From an uncultured Oscillospiraceae bacterium (lineage in GTDB: Bacteria > Bacillota > Clostridia > Oscillospirales > Ruminococcaceae), in assembly GCA_910579175.1 (NCBI GenBank), contig CAJTTB010000007.1:65808-129807 (forward strand): DNA of 64,000 bases, in the 5' to 3' direction. Position 1 is the first letter of the stretch. Every line of letters begins with the position of its first letter. Positions 44,598 through 53,103 of the stretch are shown in pieces. The translations under genes were made by a program, and so were the position numbers. The notes beneath the pieces are model-generated. The model had not been told where the DNA came from and did no database searches. It was given only the letters and a program-made list of their open reading frames with translations.

Positions 44598-45023
44598 TTA
44601 GCGTTTTGTTTTTCTTTTTTTTGGCTTAATGAAATAGGTTGCTCCAATAGACGAAATAATTACAACAATATATTTTACAAAACTCATGATGGTAATAGGT
44701 TCTCTGAAAAATAAAATATTTAAGACGATTAAAATGAGACAAAATAAAACTCCACTTACTGCGCCCATCACGAACTTTTCTTTGCGAAATGCCATTGCTG
44801 TCAACAATCCTGATACAAAGCTGCCCAATGCCAAACTGATGAGTGAAAAAACACTGACAAGTGCTGGGATATCCACCCTAGAAACAACAATAGAAGCAAG
44901 CAATAAGCATAAAACTGTAACAATGATTCCAGCAGGAATACAAATCACAAATGGAAACCATTGTTGATAGAGTTTATTTTTTTGTTGTGTATTTTGAGAT
45001 GTCGTTGTACTATCAGTCTGCAT
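44598..45023 (-). CDS. TIGR04086-family membrane protein
   Basis: A 141-residue protein with four membrane helices (about residues 25-47, 53-77, 84-103 and 110-130) and a basic KPKKRKTKR tail on the cytosolic side. Size, topology and position between yajC and the SCIFF genes match the TIGR04086 family, which in Clostridia is frequently found at this place. Its function is unknown. It follows yajC and lies 181 bp before scfA, which has its own promoter. Confidence 0.72.
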   Translation of the reverse strand: MQTDSTTTSQNTQQKNKLYQQWFPFVICIPAGIIVTVLCLLLASIVVSRVDIPALVSVFSLISLALGSFVSGLLTAMAFRKEKFVMGAVSGVLFCLILIVLNILFFREPITIMSFVKYIVVIISSIGATYFIKPKKRKTKR

Positions 45024-45080
45024 AAACTTTCCCCCCAGAAATAAGTTCTATTGATAAAGTTTATTCTAAAATAACATTGA

Positions 45081-45377
45081 TTATGCGTCCGCATCGTCAT
45101 GAATCGTTTCATTTGACTGAATTGCCCAACGCTTGATTCTAATCTTATTTCTCTCTCCCGCAGTCTCGATGACTACATTATCTTCTTTTAAACTGACAAC
45201 CAATCCAATAATTCCACCGATTGTAATGACTTCATCGCCCACTTGAATATTATTTCTCATCTTTTGGGTTTCCTTATCTTTCTTCTTCTGTGGACGAATC
45301 AGAATGAAATACATCACCACAAAGATTAATACCAAAGGTAAAAAACTCACTAGCATTGCCAATGTATCTTGACTCAT
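45081..45377 (-). CDS. yajC: Preprotein translocase subunit YajC
   Basis: A small accessory subunit of the Sec translocon. The 98-residue protein has one N-terminal membrane helix (about 8-28), the conserved FILIRPQKKKDKE, and the QVGDEVITIGGIIGLV segment. The basic RIKRWAIQ part is also typical. The ATG follows GGAGGTG. It heads the minus-strand run that continues through the TIGR04086 gene, scfA and scfB. The divergent partner is pheA. Confidence 0.95.
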   Translation of the reverse strand: MSQDTLAMLVSFLPLVLIFVVMYFILIRPQKKKDKETQKMRNNIQVGDEVITIGGIIGLVVSLKEDNVVIETAGERNKIRIKRWAIQSNETIHDDADA

Positions 45378-45526
45378 AGATAAAACACCTCCAATTAATC
45401 ATTTACACCTTTGCCAATCCATGGCGAAAAGGTATTGATATTTATTATACACAGATTCTAAAGCGATTTCAATCTTTATTTTCAAACTTTTATGATTTGT
45501 TTATAATTATTATCACAAAATCCGTT

Positions 45527-45555
45527 TTGAAAATTCCAAATTGATATGTTATACT
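45527..45555 (+). promoter_or_regulatory. Putative promoter of pheA
   Basis: TTGAAA (45527-45532) and TATACT (45550-45555) are separated by exactly 17 bp, 40 bp before the start codon. Confidence 0.6.
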
Positions 45556-45595
45556 ACAAGTAAATAAAATAGACATGGAAAGGATTTGGATAACC

Positions 45596-46717
45596 ATGGA
45601 TTTACAATCATGTAGAACAGAGATCGATAGCATTGATAAGCAATTACTCACACTATTTGAAAAGAGAATGGATATTGTTTCCCAAGTTGCAAACTATAAA
45701 AAGGAACATCAACTTCCCATTTTTCAGCCAGAACGGGAACGACTTATCATTCAAAATAAAATTGCTCAGGCACAAGAAGATACAAAAGAATATGTAACCT
45801 CATTCTTTACAAATTTAATGGAGATCAGCAAATGTTATCAATTAAATCTGCTATCTTCTCAACCACAGATTCCCTTTACACAGGGAACGATTGATAGGGA
45901 TTTCGACAAAATTGTTGTTGGCTGCGCTGGCACCAAGGGAGCGTATGCCCATATTGCTGCTTCTAACATCTTTTCTACACCAAACATCCAGTTTTATCAG
46001 AGTTTTGAACAGGTATTTGAAGCGGTACAACAACAGCAGATTGATTATGGTATCCTTCCAATTGAAAATTCTACTGCTGGCTCTGTAACCGATGTCTATG
46101 ACGACTTGACACAGTATAGCGTTTATATCAATGCTAGCTATGACTTAAAGGTAGAACATTGTTTAGCTGCCAAACAACAGACCTCAATGGACAATCTTTT
46201 GGGGATTTATTCTCATAAACAAGCCCTTCATCAATGTTCTGGATTTTTAAAACAATATCCTCAAATTCCGGTCAATCTCTATGCAAATACCGCCTTAGCA
46301 GCACAATTTGTGTCAGAAAACGAGCAACCAATTGCCGCAATCTGTTCAGAAGCCTGTGCAAATCTATTTGGTTTACAAGTACTCAAATCTCAGATACAGA
46401 ATTCCTCTGACAACTATACAAAATTCATTGTGATTTCCAAACAACTATTGTCCAATGAAGATTGCGATGAAGTTAACATTTGTATTCAGATTCCCCATAT
46501 TGCAGGAGAACTCAATAAATTGCTTACAAAGTTTTCGTTTTATCATATCGACATGAATAAAATTGCTTCTCGCCCCATTGGTGATAAGGATTTTAATGTT
46601 CGCTTTTTTATCAATTTTTCAGGAAATATCAAGGATAAGAATATACAGCAATTACTCTATGATTTACATACCAACTACGATTATTGTAAATTGTTGGGAA
46701 CTTATACAAAATATTGA
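45596..46717 (+). CDS. pheA: Bifunctional chorismate mutase / prephenate dehydratase
   Basis: Converts chorismate to prephenate and then to phenylpyruvate in phenylalanine synthesis. The 373 residues have an AroQ-type chorismate mutase (about 1-85, IDSIDKQLLTLFEKRMDIVSQV), a prephenate dehydratase domain (GTKGAYAHIAA, PIENSTAGSV) and a C-terminal ACT domain. The usual ESRP motif of the ACT domain reads ASRP, which may modify feedback inhibition by phenylalanine. The start at ATG 45596 was chosen because an earlier in-frame ATG overlaps the AAAGGA site. The gene has its own promoter. Confidence 0.93.
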   Translation: MDLQSCRTEIDSIDKQLLTLFEKRMDIVSQVANYKKEHQLPIFQPERERLIIQNKIAQAQEDTKEYVTSFFTNLMEISKCYQLNLLSSQPQIPFTQGTIDRDFDKIVVGCAGTKGAYAHIAASNIFSTPNIQFYQSFEQVFEAVQQQQIDYGILPIENSTAGSVTDVYDDLTQYSVYINASYDLKVEHCLAAKQQTSMDNLLGIYSHKQALHQCSGFLKQYPQIPVNLYANTALAAQFVSENEQPIAAICSEACANLFGLQVLKSQIQNSSDNYTKFIVISKQLLSNEDCDEVNICIQIPHIAGELNKLLTKFSFYHIDMNKIASRPIGDKDFNVRFFINFSGNIKDKNIQQLLYDLHTNYDYCKLLGTYTKY

Positions 46718-46745
46718 TATTGTTTAGAAAGAAGGCTTTTAAAAA

Positions 46746-47561
46746 GTGAAGATACTAACTGGAAAAGAACAGAAAAACGTGAAAAATCAATTCAAAACGG
46801 TCTTAAAACAAGAACAAAAATTTCTAGCTTATCAACCCAATGAACTGATTGCTGAAAAAATGTGTAAGATTGAAAAAAATTTACAGCAAAAAATTCCAGA
46901 AAAGGTCACTACCTCCCTACAACAGGTATTTGCCAAAAGTTTTCAGTTGCTGTTTGAAAAGGGAAGCAATTTGATTTATAAGACTTATCGAACTTCTAAA
47001 ATACAGCATACCCAACAACTTCATCAAAAATTAGAGCGCTTTTTCTCTAAAAAAGAACTGTTCTATCTACAAAAAGAAGTGACATCTTGTGGGCTATTTC
47101 ACCAGGGCGTCACTGCCATTGAAGGAGCAGGTCTTGGACTTTTGGGAATTGGATTGCCAGATATTCCCATTTTCTTGGCAATGGTATTGCGCAATATTTA
47201 TCAAATCGGTCAGATATATGGATTTCAAATCGATAACAACGCTGAAAAATATATGGTACTCTCCATTATCTGCACTGCGGTCACGACAAAAGCACAAAGA
47301 GAACGTTTTTCAGCTCTGACAGACCGAGTCGCCTATCAAGTCAGTTTATCAAAATCCGATATCGATGATATGAAGTTGCAGCAAATGATCGAAACGACTT
47401 CCCAAAAGATTTGCACTAGATTATTATTTGCCAAAGCTGTTCAGGGAATGCCTATCATTGGTGTTACTGGTGGAGTAGTCAATTTTGCTATGATGAATGA
47501 TATTCGAAAAGCAGCAACCTACAAATATCAAAAAAGATTTTTATCTCAATATTTATCATAG
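46746..47561 (+). CDS. EcsC family protein
   Basis: A 271-residue protein of the EcsC family. It starts at GTG 46746 after GAAGG. The first 100 residues are charged and helical; the signature region EGAGLGLLGIGLPDIPIFLAMVL (near 125-145, hydrophobic) and NAEKYMVLSIICTA follow. A second hydrophobic GMPIIGVTGGVVNFAMMNDI lies near the C-terminus. EcsC-type proteins are membrane-associated and poorly understood; in Bacillus the third gene of ecs links to secretion and protease maturation. Here no ABC transporter genes are adjacent. Confidence 0.82.
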   Translation: MKILTGKEQKNVKNQFKTVLKQEQKFLAYQPNELIAEKMCKIEKNLQQKIPEKVTTSLQQVFAKSFQLLFEKGSNLIYKTYRTSKIQHTQQLHQKLERFFSKKELFYLQKEVTSCGLFHQGVTAIEGAGLGLLGIGLPDIPIFLAMVLRNIYQIGQIYGFQIDNNAEKYMVLSIICTAVTTKAQRERFSALTDRVAYQVSLSKSDIDDMKLQQMIETTSQKICTRLLFAKAVQGMPIIGVTGGVVNFAMMNDIRKAATYKYQKRFLSQYLS

Positions 47562-47674
47562 ATATTCAAGTTGTTTTAAATAAAAATTTTTAAAAAAAAT
47601 TGCATGAATCATTGTGACCAAATAACGACTTAAATTGTATGATAAATGGGATTATAAAAACAGGATGACATATC

Positions 47675-48142
47675 ATGGACCAATTGTTTTTTGAACAAAA
47701 ATATCAACTTTATTCTGAAATGCTTTATAAAATCGCTTTTGTCTATTTTGGAAATTCATCGGATGCAGAAGAAATGGTACAAGAAACGTTTATCAAGCTG
47801 TGTTATCATGCACCCAAATTTGAAAATTCAGCACATGAAAAGGCATGGTTGATTAGAGTAATTTCCAATTTGTGTAAGAACCAACTAAAAACTGCTTGGA
47901 AAAAACAGGTAGAGACGCGAGAGGATATGAGTGAGTATTTACAAGATTCTCGGGATTCGGAGCTTTTGGAATTGGTCATTGCTCTACCCACCAAGCTAAA
48001 AGCGCCGATTTATTTGTATTATTATGAGGGATACTCTGTATTAGAAATTAGTAACATATTAAAACTGTCCCAATCGGCAGTAAAAATGCGATTAAAGCGA
48101 GCAAGGCAAAAATTAAAGTTGGAATTGGAAAAACCACAGTAA
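47675..48142 (+). CDS. ECF-type RNA polymerase sigma factor
   Basis: A 155-residue group IV sigma factor with only regions 2 and 4. Region 2 shows AFVYFGNSSDAEEMVQETFIKLC, and region 4 shows YYYEGYSVLEISNILKLSQSAVKMRLKRARQKLK, a helix-turn-helix for the -35 box. It is followed 12 bp after its stop by a gene for a single-pass membrane protein, the classic layout of a sigma/anti-sigma pair. The inducing signal and target genes are unknown. Confidence 0.9.
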   Translation: MDQLFFEQKYQLYSEMLYKIAFVYFGNSSDAEEMVQETFIKLCYHAPKFENSAHEKAWLIRVISNLCKNQLKTAWKKQVETREDMSEYLQDSRDSELLELVIALPTKLKAPIYLYYYEGYSVLEISNILKLSQSAVKMRLKRARQKLKLELEKPQ

Positions 48143-48154
48143 GGGAGGATGATT

Positions 48155-48976
48155 GTGACTTCACGAGATTTTTTAAGAATTTTAGACCAGATAAAGCCAG
48201 AAGAGGAAATGAAACAAAGAATCTTTGAACAGATACAAGTAAAAAATGCGCCTCGCCGTTCGTTTTCTATCGGACGTTTTACGGCATTGGCGGCAATGTG
48301 TTTGATACTGGTTACAACAATTGGATATCTACAGATACAAAAGAATAAAATGATTGAGATGACTGATGATAAGATTGTACAATCATCCTCCACTTCTATA
48401 CCAGAAACAACAGAGGAAAGCAATAAACTAATGGCAGATTTAGCCGAATTTGACCAAGATCAAGGGGTAGCTGGTAACAGAGCAGATACAGAAGAAAAAA
48501 GTTACGATTTTTATGTTGAATCCCAATTGGATTCTGCGAAATTGAATTTGTTTTCTTGGGAAGATACCACTGCAATGATAGATGCTACCATTTTGGGATA
48601 TGAAACAAGAATAGATGAAAATAACCATGCAATTACCTATGTTAAGGTGCAACAACATCAGCTTTATACCAAACAAGATTTATCAATCACTATTTCAGAA
48701 ATTCAGTTTTCCGATCTTATTGATGTACAAGCTCCCTTTTTGGTTGGAGAACGCTATTGGATTCCGCTTACATCAGAATATTTATGGACAAAATGCCCGC
48801 CGATTCAAAAACAATCGGATGGATTTTACTTATTTTCTGCTGGCTCTTGGACAGAGCTATACCAATTGTTACAACCGTTTGGAACTTGGTCAGAACAAGG
48901 CGATTTTAAGGTGGATGAAACAACATTTTTAACCCATTGGGATCAATGGATAACTTCTCACGAATATGTCAAGTAA
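48155..48976 (+). CDS. Putative membrane anti-sigma factor
   Basis: A 273-residue protein with a short N-terminal cytosolic domain (about 1-45), one membrane helix near 50-67 (FTALAAMCLILVTTIGYLQI), and a large extracytoplasmic domain of about 200 residues, rich in acidic residues, with no recognised fold. The position right after an ECF sigma gene makes it the likely anti-sigma factor. The GTG at 48155 was preferred, since GGGAGG directly touches an ATG 6 nt earlier. No zinc-binding HxxxCxxC motif is visible in the N-terminal part. Confidence 0.72.
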   Translation: MTSRDFLRILDQIKPEEEMKQRIFEQIQVKNAPRRSFSIGRFTALAAMCLILVTTIGYLQIQKNKMIEMTDDKIVQSSSTSIPETTEESNKLMADLAEFDQDQGVAGNRADTEEKSYDFYVESQLDSAKLNLFSWEDTTAMIDATILGYETRIDENNHAITYVKVQQHQLYTKQDLSITISEIQFSDLIDVQAPFLVGERYWIPLTSEYLWTKCPPIQKQSDGFYLFSAGSWTELYQLLQPFGTWSEQGDFKVDETTFLTHWDQWITSHEYVK

Positions 48977-48990
48977 GGGATAATTCTTTT

Positions 48991-49032
48991 TGATTTTTAT
49001 TACGAGTTGCTGACGATAATTAAGCAAATCAG
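48991..49032 (-). repeat. Dispersed intergenic repeat, copy C
   Basis: Reverse-strand copy of the repeat also found at 1267-1307 and 1927-1968. Shared parts are ATTTGCTTA, CGTCAGC and AACTCGTAATAAAAAT. It lies just after the anti-sigma gene. Confidence 0.45.
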
Positions 49033-49167
49033 CCAGTAACAAAAAAGATACCTTGCAAAAATTTAACGGCGGTTTTTCAAACCCTTTATTTAGACAGTCG
49101 CTTTATTATGGTGGCTGTCTATTCGTATCTATCAGCGACAGATTTCCAATTTCGGGCATGAATAATA

Positions 49168-49308
49168 TCAATCTAAAAAAACATAAAAAATAATTCCAAC
49201 ACGCAGTATGATACCAAGCACCGGAGTTTTTTGATTGTCTATACTCTCTGAATAGGTTGTCAATGATTCAATTGTACTGTCCTCTTTAAAAGAAGTGCTA
49301 TTTTCCGT
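49168..49308 (-). pseudogene. Gene-like open frame without start, possible C-terminal remnant
   Basis: The gap 48977-49431 (455 bp) has no intact gene. This minus-strand frame of 46 codons has no ATG, GTG or RBS at its upstream end, but looks protein-like: a polar stretch with FKEDSTIESLTTYSESID followed by a hydrophobic segment LGIILRVGIIFYVFLD and a stop. It resembles the tail of a small membrane protein. A stem GACAGTC/GGCTGTC lies further left at about 49090-49120, and nothing else is recognised. Confidence 0.3.
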
Positions 49309-49344
49309 TCATACAATGGGATATTATATGATAATTTACCCAAA

Positions 49345-49361
49345 TGCAACCACCGGTTGCA
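49345..49361 (+). promoter_or_regulatory. Palindrome upstream of the XRE regulator gene
   Basis: TGCAACC-ACC-GGTTGCA has perfect 7-bp arms and a 3-nt centre, about 70 bp before the regulator start. It could be the operator that this regulator or another factor binds. Confidence 0.4.
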
Positions 49362-49431
49362 GAAGTTTCAAGCGTAGTTGATAGTATGCCACAGAAAATT
49401 GTGATATCGTTTTAGCAAGGAGGTAAAGTAA

Positions 49432-49887
49432 ATGTTGTCTGAAAAAATATATACACTCAGGCGAAAAAGCGGACTATCTCAAGAACAACTTGCAGAGAAA
49501 ATCGGTGTTTCAAGACAAGCAATCTCAAAATGGGAAGGAGGACTATCAACTCCAGAATTAGATAAACTCAAAGCTTTGAGTGAATGCTTTCAAATTACAA
49601 TAGACGAACTGACTGGGAACCAAATTACAAGCGATTTTAATCATGCAGTACAAAGGGAAGAAAATCAGCCTCCTCATAAAACAGGAGAAAACAAAATTGG
49701 CATTTATTTTTGTTCCACAGGAGCGATTTGTCTTATCTTGTTTGGCATCTTAACGGTTATACGTTCACCAGCTGTCGATCAAATCAATGAGTCGTCAATG
49801 ATTACTTTAAATGGAACGGGAATACTCATTACTCTATTTGTGCTATTTATGATATTGGGAATGATTCTGATTCTCAAAAAGAAATAA
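49432..49887 (+). CDS. XRE-family regulator with membrane segments
   Basis: A 151-residue protein. The N-terminal helix-turn-helix (residues 4-58: LRRKSGLSQEQLAEKIGVSRQAISKWEGG, in two parts) is a canonical Cro/CI-like domain. After a polar linker come two membrane helices (about 92-110 and 128-147) with a short loop. Such membrane-tethered XRE proteins are common in Clostridia and usually control adjacent small membrane protein genes. It is followed 18 bp later by such a gene. A strong AAGGAGG site precedes the ATG. Confidence 0.88.
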   Translation: MLSEKIYTLRRKSGLSQEQLAEKIGVSRQAISKWEGGLSTPELDKLKALSECFQITIDELTGNQITSDFNHAVQREENQPPHKTGENKIGIYFCSTGAICLILFGILTVIRSPAVDQINESSMITLNGTGILITLFVLFMILGMILILKKK

Positions 49888-49905
49888 ATTCAGGAGGTAT
49901 TTGCA

Positions 49906-50139
49906 ATGAAGAAATATAAATGCTTGACTTATCTTTTTACCACACTTGCGATTTTGCTTTCAAATGTTATGTGTGTCACAGTTGCGTACAATTATTGTAC
50001 TCTTCAGTGGTGTGGACAATACAAAGGATGTAGTGCCCCCGCTGATACTGCCTTTTTGCTATGTATCCCATATGGAGTTGGAATGATAATATGTGTTGTT
50101 TTAGCTTGGTTTTTTGCTAAAAAACATCAAAAATCCTGA
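49906..50139 (+). CDS. Small membrane protein
   Basis: A 77-residue protein with two membrane helices (about 8-28 and 50-68) and a cysteine-bearing loop YCTLQWCGQYKGCSAPAD between them. It has an AGGAGG site and is co-transcribed with the XRE regulator, then ends at a terminator. No family is recognised. The two genes look like a regulator-target pair. Confidence 0.7.
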   Translation: MKKYKCLTYLFTTLAILLSNVMCVTVAYNYCTLQWCGQYKGCSAPADTAFLLCIPYGVGMIICVVLAWFFAKKHQKS

Positions 50140-50148
50140 TAAATCACA

Positions 50149-50180
50149 AAAGAGACTATTTTAGTTAAAATAGTCTCTTT
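50149..50180 (+). terminator. Intrinsic terminator after the small membrane protein gene
   Basis: Perfect 15-bp arms AAAGAGACTATTTTA and TAAAATAGTCTCTTT around GT. Confidence 0.82.
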
Positions 50181-50361
50181 GTATTTTATGCACGCTACCC
50201 CATTACTTTGATAAAAAATGAAGTCTTATCAATACCTATCATACAGCAGATGTGTCCAAAATTTTCATATGTCAGTTTTACAAGTTCTATTATTTATCGT
50301 CTTTGTATCGTTTGATTTGCTTTATTATATAATAAAAAGCTCAACCCAATCAAAACCAATT

Positions 50362-50379
50362 CCTAGTATTTATACTAGG
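50362..50379. terminator. Palindrome downstream of the coiled-coil gene
   Basis: CCTAGTAT-TT-ATACTAGG, 20 bp beyond the stop codon of the minus-strand gene at 50400. The following T-rich tract is weak (AATTGGTTTTG on the minus strand), so it may be a terminator of the two-component operon or a transcript 3' stabiliser. Confidence 0.4.
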
Positions 50380-50399
50380 TTAAAAAATCTTAATCTATT

Positions 50400-50933
50400 T
50401 TATCCTGACACAGAAGCATTCTGTCGCCTGTATGTATCATTGTCTTTCTGGCTTAATTCATTTTCTACCTGAGCCAGTTTTCTCTCCAGATCCTGAATTT
50501 TCTTTTGATCCCCAGAGGCTGACTGGATCTGGTGTTCTATCTGTTGCTTTTTCTCTTTTAATTTCTTGATTTCCCGATCAACCTTATCAGTATTTGTGAC
50601 ACATTTTTCCGATGACTTTTCAGGATTATTTTCATCTACCTTTGACGCTTCCTTTCCGTCTATATGAGAAGTCTTACTTGGATCATCAAAAAAGATTTTC
50701 CTGTTACCATTCTCATCTCGATCGACCCGATACAGCCCAATGGGCTCCTTTTCTAATTTTTCGCTACTGGTGTATTTATCCTGTGCTTCAGACAGTTTAC
50801 TGACGTTTTTTATTTCTGTTTCCTTGCTTACCTCCTTTGATTTTTCCGCCCTCTCAGTGGTCTGCGTTTTCTTTACCATCTCTGTGTAGTTGATTCTAGA
50901 ATGATCATAATTTCCGTTCGTTTGCATTGTCAT
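50400..50933 (-). CDS. Charged coiled-coil protein of the LytTR two-component operon
   Basis: A 177-residue soluble, highly charged protein with no signal peptide or membrane helix. The N-terminal half is Lys/Glu/Ser-rich and probably disordered; a short conserved-looking island GLYRVDRDENGNRKIFFDD lies at about 66-84. The C-terminal half (about 117-165) is a strong predicted coiled coil (DREIKKLKEKKQQIEHQIQ, ERKLAQVENELSQ), ending in TYRRQNASVSG. AAAGGAGG precedes the start. It is the last gene of an apparent operon with the response regulator and sensor kinase. I do not recognise a named family; a target or modulator of the system is inference. Confidence 0.65.
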   Translation of the reverse strand: MTMQTNGNYDHSRINYTEMVKKTQTTERAEKSKEVSKETEIKNVSKLSEAQDKYTSSEKLEKEPIGLYRVDRDENGNRKIFFDDPSKTSHIDGKEASKVDENNPEKSSEKCVTNTDKVDREIKKLKEKKQQIEHQIQSASGDQKKIQDLERKLAQVENELSQKDNDTYRRQNASVSG

Positions 50934-50986
50934 ATGTATTCCTCCTTTAGTTTGATTTATAGAAAGCGGTCATAAAGGACAGAAGA

Positions 50987-52309
50987 TCAATCTATTTGCT
51001 GTGGGGTGATTAGTAGTACATGAAGAATAAATACATTCGCTTGTGTCTCGATACTCATGGCACCCCCATACTTTTCGGCTACCGTTTTTACATTTGATAG
51101 ACCTGTTCCTTTTTTGACCGCACTCTTTCCATGAAAGCTGTTCTCAATTTCTATCATAAGAAAATCCCCCTGTATGCGTCCTGATATATGGATATACTTT
51201 TCTGTACCAGCGTTCATATTTTTACATGCCCGAATTGCATTGTCTAAAGCATTTGACAGGACAATGCAGATATCAATGTCCCGCAGACCGCAGGGGTATG
51301 GCAAAATCAGGGAACAGCCAACACGGATCCCCATACTTTTTGCTATCCCAAATTTGTTTCCCACCAGAATATCCACTACTGGATTATTGGTGCTGTAGGG
51401 AAATGACATTTCCTGAGCGATGTCGTCCATATCCTTAATATAGTTTATAGCCTGTTCTAGTTTCCCACTCTGCAAAAGTTTTTTTACAACTGTAATATGA
51501 TTTTTGATATCATGGCGGAATGACTTTGTTTCATCATAGCGGGTCTTTGCTTCCACTACATACTGATTTAAGGAATGTTCTTCCTGTTCCAACAATGATA
51601 ATTCTGTGCTCAGACGGAAGCTCTGCAACAGCTTCTTATAGGTGAACAGGATACAAAACAGACTGCCCATTCCCAAAAGCTGTATCATCAGCATCTGATA
51701 ATGGTTGGTATACAGATAGGTTTCTGTACCATCAATATTTGTAACCACCATACCATATATAAAAGAATTGATATATTCATCCATAATAAATATCATCAAT
51801 ATGGGAATAAAAACCAGAAATATATATTGTTTATCCATGGTTTCATCATGGAAGGAATACATTTCAGCGGTAAAATACCGCTGTACCATACCATAACAAA
51901 ACCCAGTTAACAAAAGTGATACCACTTCCCCTGACAGCATAAATACAAAACCAACCATATTCTGCTCCAATGCAGATAGATACGGATATAGGATACTCAA
52001 CAGGGAGTTCACAATTCCATAATTAAGCTGCATGGTTTCTATTGTCAAAACTGCATATAAAGCAGAACTTCTCCAATCTGTATGACAGATAAAAATCCCA
52101 ACTGCTTCAAGCAAAAGGATCAATACCCCAAATTTTATAATTCTCTCAACCGACAGAAAGCAAATGGCTCCAACAGCACACCCCAAAAACAGGAGATAAA
52201 AATAGAACTTTATCTTTTTGTGCAAAAACTTTATAAAAAAATAAAATACAAAAAAAACCTCAACACCTGTTGTCATATATTGATGAAATATTTCTATATA
52301 ATCTGTCAT
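50987..52309 (-). CDS. AgrC-like sensor histidine kinase (GHKL)
   Basis: A 440-residue kinase with about six membrane helices in the first 225 residues, a cytosolic coiled coil, then a dimerisation helix with the phospho-acceptor histidine in SFRHDIKNH (H266) and a GHKL ATPase domain with the N box LSNALDNAIRACK and the G box KGTGLSNVKTVAEKYGG. This is the peptide-pheromone receptor kinase layout of AgrC/FsrC/ComD. The ATG at 52309 follows AGGGGGA; a longer frame exists upstream. It follows its response regulator. No AgrD-type peptide gene or AgrB protease is seen nearby. Confidence 0.9.
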   Translation of the reverse strand: MTDYIEIFHQYMTTGVEVFFVFYFFIKFLHKKIKFYFYLLFLGCAVGAICFLSVERIIKFGVLILLLEAVGIFICHTDWRSSALYAVLTIETMQLNYGIVNSLLSILYPYLSALEQNMVGFVFMLSGEVVSLLLTGFCYGMVQRYFTAEMYSFHDETMDKQYIFLVFIPILMIFIMDEYINSFIYGMVVTNIDGTETYLYTNHYQMLMIQLLGMGSLFCILFTYKKLLQSFRLSTELSLLEQEEHSLNQYVVEAKTRYDETKSFRHDIKNHITVVKKLLQSGKLEQAINYIKDMDDIAQEMSFPYSTNNPVVDILVGNKFGIAKSMGIRVGCSLILPYPCGLRDIDICIVLSNALDNAIRACKNMNAGTEKYIHISGRIQGDFLMIEIENSFHGKSAVKKGTGLSNVKTVAEKYGGAMSIETQANVFILHVLLITPQQID

Positions 52310-52361
52310 TGCATATCCCCCTATATGCGGGAACCCATTCAAAAGGCATCCCAGAAAATTC

Positions 52362-53066
52362 CTATAGATTCTTCATATACTGCAAAACAACACTGGAAAA
52401 CTCCTTACCCCGCAACCGTGATACGGGAATCTTTTTGCCATTATCCATATATGCAGTCCCATTCTGATAGCCTGTTAAATGTTTTAGATTGATCAGATAG
52501 CTTCTATGGCACCGAAAAAAACGGTTGTCCAGTTTCATTTCCAGATTTTCAATCCGCTCATAATAATCAATCACCTCGTCTGAAATCAAATTCAGATATA
52601 TTTTTCGATCTATGATTTCACAGAAAACAATATCATTCTTTTGGATAATCCGACTCTCATATCCCTTTTGTACAAGCAAACTGTCTTCACTGGCATTCTG
52701 CATAGAAGCATAAAGACGCTCCATTGTCTTTTTAAACTGTTTTTCTTGGATTGGTTTCACCAGATAATCGTAAGTTTGCACTTCAAAAGACTGAAATACC
52801 ATATCTTTTAACACCGTGATGAAGATCAGAAATCCTCGAAACTTATCCGCTCGGAGCTTTCTTGCTGTTTCTATACCATCCATGCCCTTCATCTGGATAT
52901 CCAGAAACAGGATATCTATCTGCCCATTGTATTCTAGTAGTTCCTCACCGCAGGAAAACAATTGTATGGTTATCTCCCTGTTCTTTTTATGGAAAAAATC
53001 AGAGACAAAAACCTTTATCTGGTTGGACATATCTATTTCATCATCACAGATCGCAATGTGGATCAA
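52362..53066 (-). CDS. LytTR-type response regulator (AgrA/ComE-like)
   Basis: A 234-residue regulator with a receiver domain (acidic pocket D8/D9, phospho-acceptor D56 in ILFLDIQMKGMDG, lysine in YLVKPI) and a C-terminal LytTR DNA-binding domain (about 130-232, FCEIIDRKIYLNL and FFRCHRSYLINLKHL). It starts at TTG 53066, 6 nt after GGGAGGTG. It is the first gene of the operon with the kinase. The direct repeat just upstream of its promoter is the type of site LytTR regulators bind, so it is probably autoregulated. Confidence 0.92.
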   Translation of the reverse strand: MIHIAICDDEIDMSNQIKVFVSDFFHKKNREITIQLFSCGEELLEYNGQIDILFLDIQMKGMDGIETARKLRADKFRGFLIFITVLKDMVFQSFEVQTYDYLVKPIQEKQFKKTMERLYASMQNASEDSLLVQKGYESRIIQKNDIVFCEIIDRKIYLNLISDEVIDYYERIENLEMKLDNRFFRCHRSYLINLKHLTGYQNGTAYMDNGKKIPVSRLRGKEFSSVVLQYMKNL

Positions 53067-53103
53067 TGTGCCACCTCCCTGTCATCATCAAAACAGCTAC
53101 TTT

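Noticed and set aside
44417..44647. A 122-residue protein covering the SCIFF peptide
   Set aside because: The upstream part covers the scfA promoter and RBS. The 45-residue form matches the family exactly.
50218..50472. Plus-strand 84-codon frame with hydrophobic sequence
   Set aside because: It has no convincing RBS, crosses a palindrome and overlaps the 3' end of the coiled-coil gene on the other strand.
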